Source: JAPOQD01 sp964620555
GTDB lineage: Bacteria; Pseudomonadota; Gammaproteobacteria; Pseudomonadales; Halieaceae
Assembly: GCA_964620555.1 (NCBI GenBank)
Contig: CAZUGZ010000026.1
Span: forward strand, 1 to 32,597
DNA: 32,597 bases
Reading direction: 5' to 3'
Shown here: in pieces, positions 31,462 through 32,597 of the stretch
Layout of the letters: every line of letters starts with the position of its first letter
Numbering within the stretch: the first letter of the stretch is position 1
The notes under the pieces: model-generated
Databases searched by the model: none
What the model was told of the DNA's origin: nothing
What the model saw: the letters and a program-made list of their open reading frames with translations, nothing else
Translations under genes and position numbers: made by a program

Positions 31462-32291
31462 ACACTGAATCCGGCACAGGCACTCCAGTTGTGTTCATGC
31501 AGGGAATCTGGGTATCCAGCGGACTTTGGGACGACGTAATCAATTGTCTGGGCGATCGTGCTCGAAGTTTCCAGATTGAATGGCCACTTGGCGGTCATAG
31601 TGAGCCTTTTGATCCAAGCGCTGACCTGTCTCCCAAAGCACTGGTTACTATGGTACTCGAGTTCATCGAACGCCTGGATTTGCAGAACGTTGTTTTGTGT
31701 ACCAACGATACGGGCGGTGGGCTCGCCCAGATGGTGATAACCACTGATCACCCTGCAGTAAGCCGCATCGGGGGCGTCCTGCTCAGTAACGTGGATACCT
31801 ACGAGTATTTCCCACCACCACCGATGCACGAAATTCGCGATTTATGCGGGCGTTATCCACCGGCTGCCAATCAATTCGTGCTTAGTATTGCTGGTGGCCC
31901 TGATGGCAATCAACGTTATTTCTCGGCGACCTGCAGTAAGCCTGTCGCTCCTGAGCGTCAGGCGGAGCTTTTCGAAAATTTCAACACGAACGATCGGTGC
32001 CGCGCGGATTACGTGAAGTTCTATGGCCAGGTCTATCCCGAAACCACCACATACCCCGCATCATGGCACTTCCACGAAGTGAAGATTCCGATTACGGTTG
32101 TTTGGGGCCTGGATGACGAGGGCTTTCCCGTATCGCACGGCGAACGGCTGGTCCGCGACTTCCCCAATGCCAAGCTGGTTCGCGTGGAACACGCCCATAC
32201 ATTCGTACCCATGGACGCGCCAGAGGCCCTCAATGAAGCGCTGGTTGACCTCATCGAGCAAGCCGAACTCAACGAGGGCGCATCCTCGTAG
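31419..32291 (+). CDS. Alpha/beta hydrolase with Asp at the nucleophile position
   Basis: 290 aa. The nucleophile elbow is VLCTNDTGGGLAQ, which puts Asp97 where serine hydrolases have GxSxG; the acid is in VVWGLDDEGFP (Asp232/233) and the base is His260 (HAHTFVPMDAP). An Asp nucleophile is found in haloalkane dehalogenases and epoxide hydrolases, but NDTGG-type members also occur among uncharacterised hydrolases. The oxyanion region is MQGIWVSS rather than HGxP. The cap domain spans about 130-215. The ATG at 31419 has GGGAG ten bases upstream. Its first 14 codons are duplicated in inverted orientation upstream, which may affect translation. Reaction unknown. Confidence 0.9.
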   Translation: MQEKRMEVKGGVLKYTESGTGTPVVFMQGIWVSSGLWDDVINCLGDRARSFQIEWPLGGHSEPFDPSADLSPKALVTMVLEFIERLDLQNVVLCTNDTGGGLAQMVITTDHPAVSRIGGVLLSNVDTYEYFPPPPMHEIRDLCGRYPPAANQFVLSIAGGPDGNQRYFSATCSKPVAPERQAELFENFNTNDRCRADYVKFYGQVYPETTTYPASWHFHEVKIPITVVWGLDDEGFPVSHGERLVRDFPNAKLVRVEHAHTFVPMDAPEALNEALVDLIEQAELNEGASS

Positions 32292-32339
32292 CACCGCTGA
32301 CCAATCGGTTATTTTTTGAGTGCGGGCTATCCCCGACAG

Positions 32340-32361
32340 ACGCTCCGGAACAGGCGAGCGT
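32340..32361. terminator. Weak hairpin between convergent genes
   Basis: ACGCTC / GAGCGT pair around a 10-nt loop, followed by TCGATTTT on the plus strand, 48 bp after the hydrolase stop. It may terminate the hydrolase transcript; the short stem makes this tentative. Confidence 0.35.
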
Positions 32362-32390
32362 TCGATTTTGTAGGTATTGATTGTTCTTAG

Positions 32391-32597
32391 TCAGTTGAAC
32401 ACTTCGTTGCCAAATACATGCCCCAAATAGTAAGTGTCCAAATACTCAAAGACCTGCCTGATTTTCCCTTCGCGAATGACAAACAGGAAATGGTAAGTGT
32501 TTTCGTAGGTTCTGCCGTCCGGTAACTTCGCGAAGCCTTTTGTTTCTGCCGAAACTCGATCCTCCTCTGCTGTCAACGATTTAATCGTCGTTTGCAG
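32391..32597 (-). CDS. SnoaL-like / NTF2-fold protein, 5' truncated by the window edge
   Basis: The frame is open to the last base of the window, so only the C-terminal 68 residues are seen: LTAEEDRVSAETKGFAKLPDGRTYENTYHFLF followed by VIREGKIRQVFEYLDTYYLGHVFG. The paired strands ending in EYLDT are characteristic of SnoaL-like/ketosteroid-isomerase-type NTF2-fold proteins, which include polyketide cyclases, epoxide hydrolases and small isomerases. It faces the alpha/beta hydrolase convergently. A TTG at 32576 is not a convincing start. Confidence 0.8.
   Translation of the reverse strand: MQTTIKSLTAEEDRVSAETKGFAKLPDGRTYENTYHFLFVIREGKIRQVFEYLDTYYLGHVFGNEVFN

Overview
The window reads as chromosomal DNA from a GC-rich gammaproteobacterium, probably a marine Cellvibrionales-like or Pseudomonas-related lineage. 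Evidence for this is the Pseudomonas-type GltX, the rsmI / lpoA-yraN-diaA-dolP block in its Escherichia coli order, and type II secretion genes gspK-L-M-N. The species cannot be named from sequence alone.

Layout. 1-2.2 kb: end of a phosphotransferase-family kinase, a bidirectional terminator, a doubtful small ORF, tRNA-Ala(GGC) with a strong sigma70 promoter, and an SDR gene. 2.2-3.7 kb: gltX. 3.9-6.4 kb: a large exported protein that appears to join Cache-like sensor modules to an autotransporter-type beta-barrel. 6.7-9.1 kb: a translationally coupled dusA-tal-terB-like operon, followed by a REP-like mobile repeat. 9.3-13.5 kb: rsmI diverging from lpoA-yraN-diaA-dolP (16S rRNA methylation, PBP1A activation, initiation control, outer-membrane homeostasis). 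13.5-15.9 kb: a sodium:solute symporter and nadC. 16-21.4 kb, minus strand: gspK-gspL-gspM-gspN followed by rubredoxin and a long acyl-CoA dehydrogenase. 21.6-22.7 kb: a hypothetical gene and cobO.

At about 22.75 kb the sequence becomes visibly richer in A/T and gene content changes. From here to the end lies what looks like a catabolic or accessory island of short, alternately oriented transcription units: SDR; thiolase plus a thiolase-like/DUF35 fusion; LLM flavin/F420 oxidoreductase; zinc alcohol dehydrogenase; aldo/keto reductase; phytanoyl-CoA dioxygenase-like hydroxylase; an alpha/beta hydrolase with an Asp at the nucleophile position; and a SnoaL-like protein. Two C-terminal gene stumps (a quinone-oxidoreductase-type MDR and an SDR) point to mosaic assembly and decay. 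The set would suit hydroxylation, oxidation and thiolytic or retro-aldol shortening of an alicyclic, terpenoid or steroid-like substrate, but the substrate is inference.

The most unusual sequence signals are in the island. Two promoter regions carry inverted repeats with the same AACG-N4-CGTT core. A different 20-bp palindrome lies between adh and akr. The hydrolase start region is duplicated in inverted orientation (42 of 43 bp) immediately upstream, next to a 16-bp direct repeat, which looks like a template-switch or rearrangement scar. No CRISPR array, insertion sequence, rRNA or phage gene was seen.
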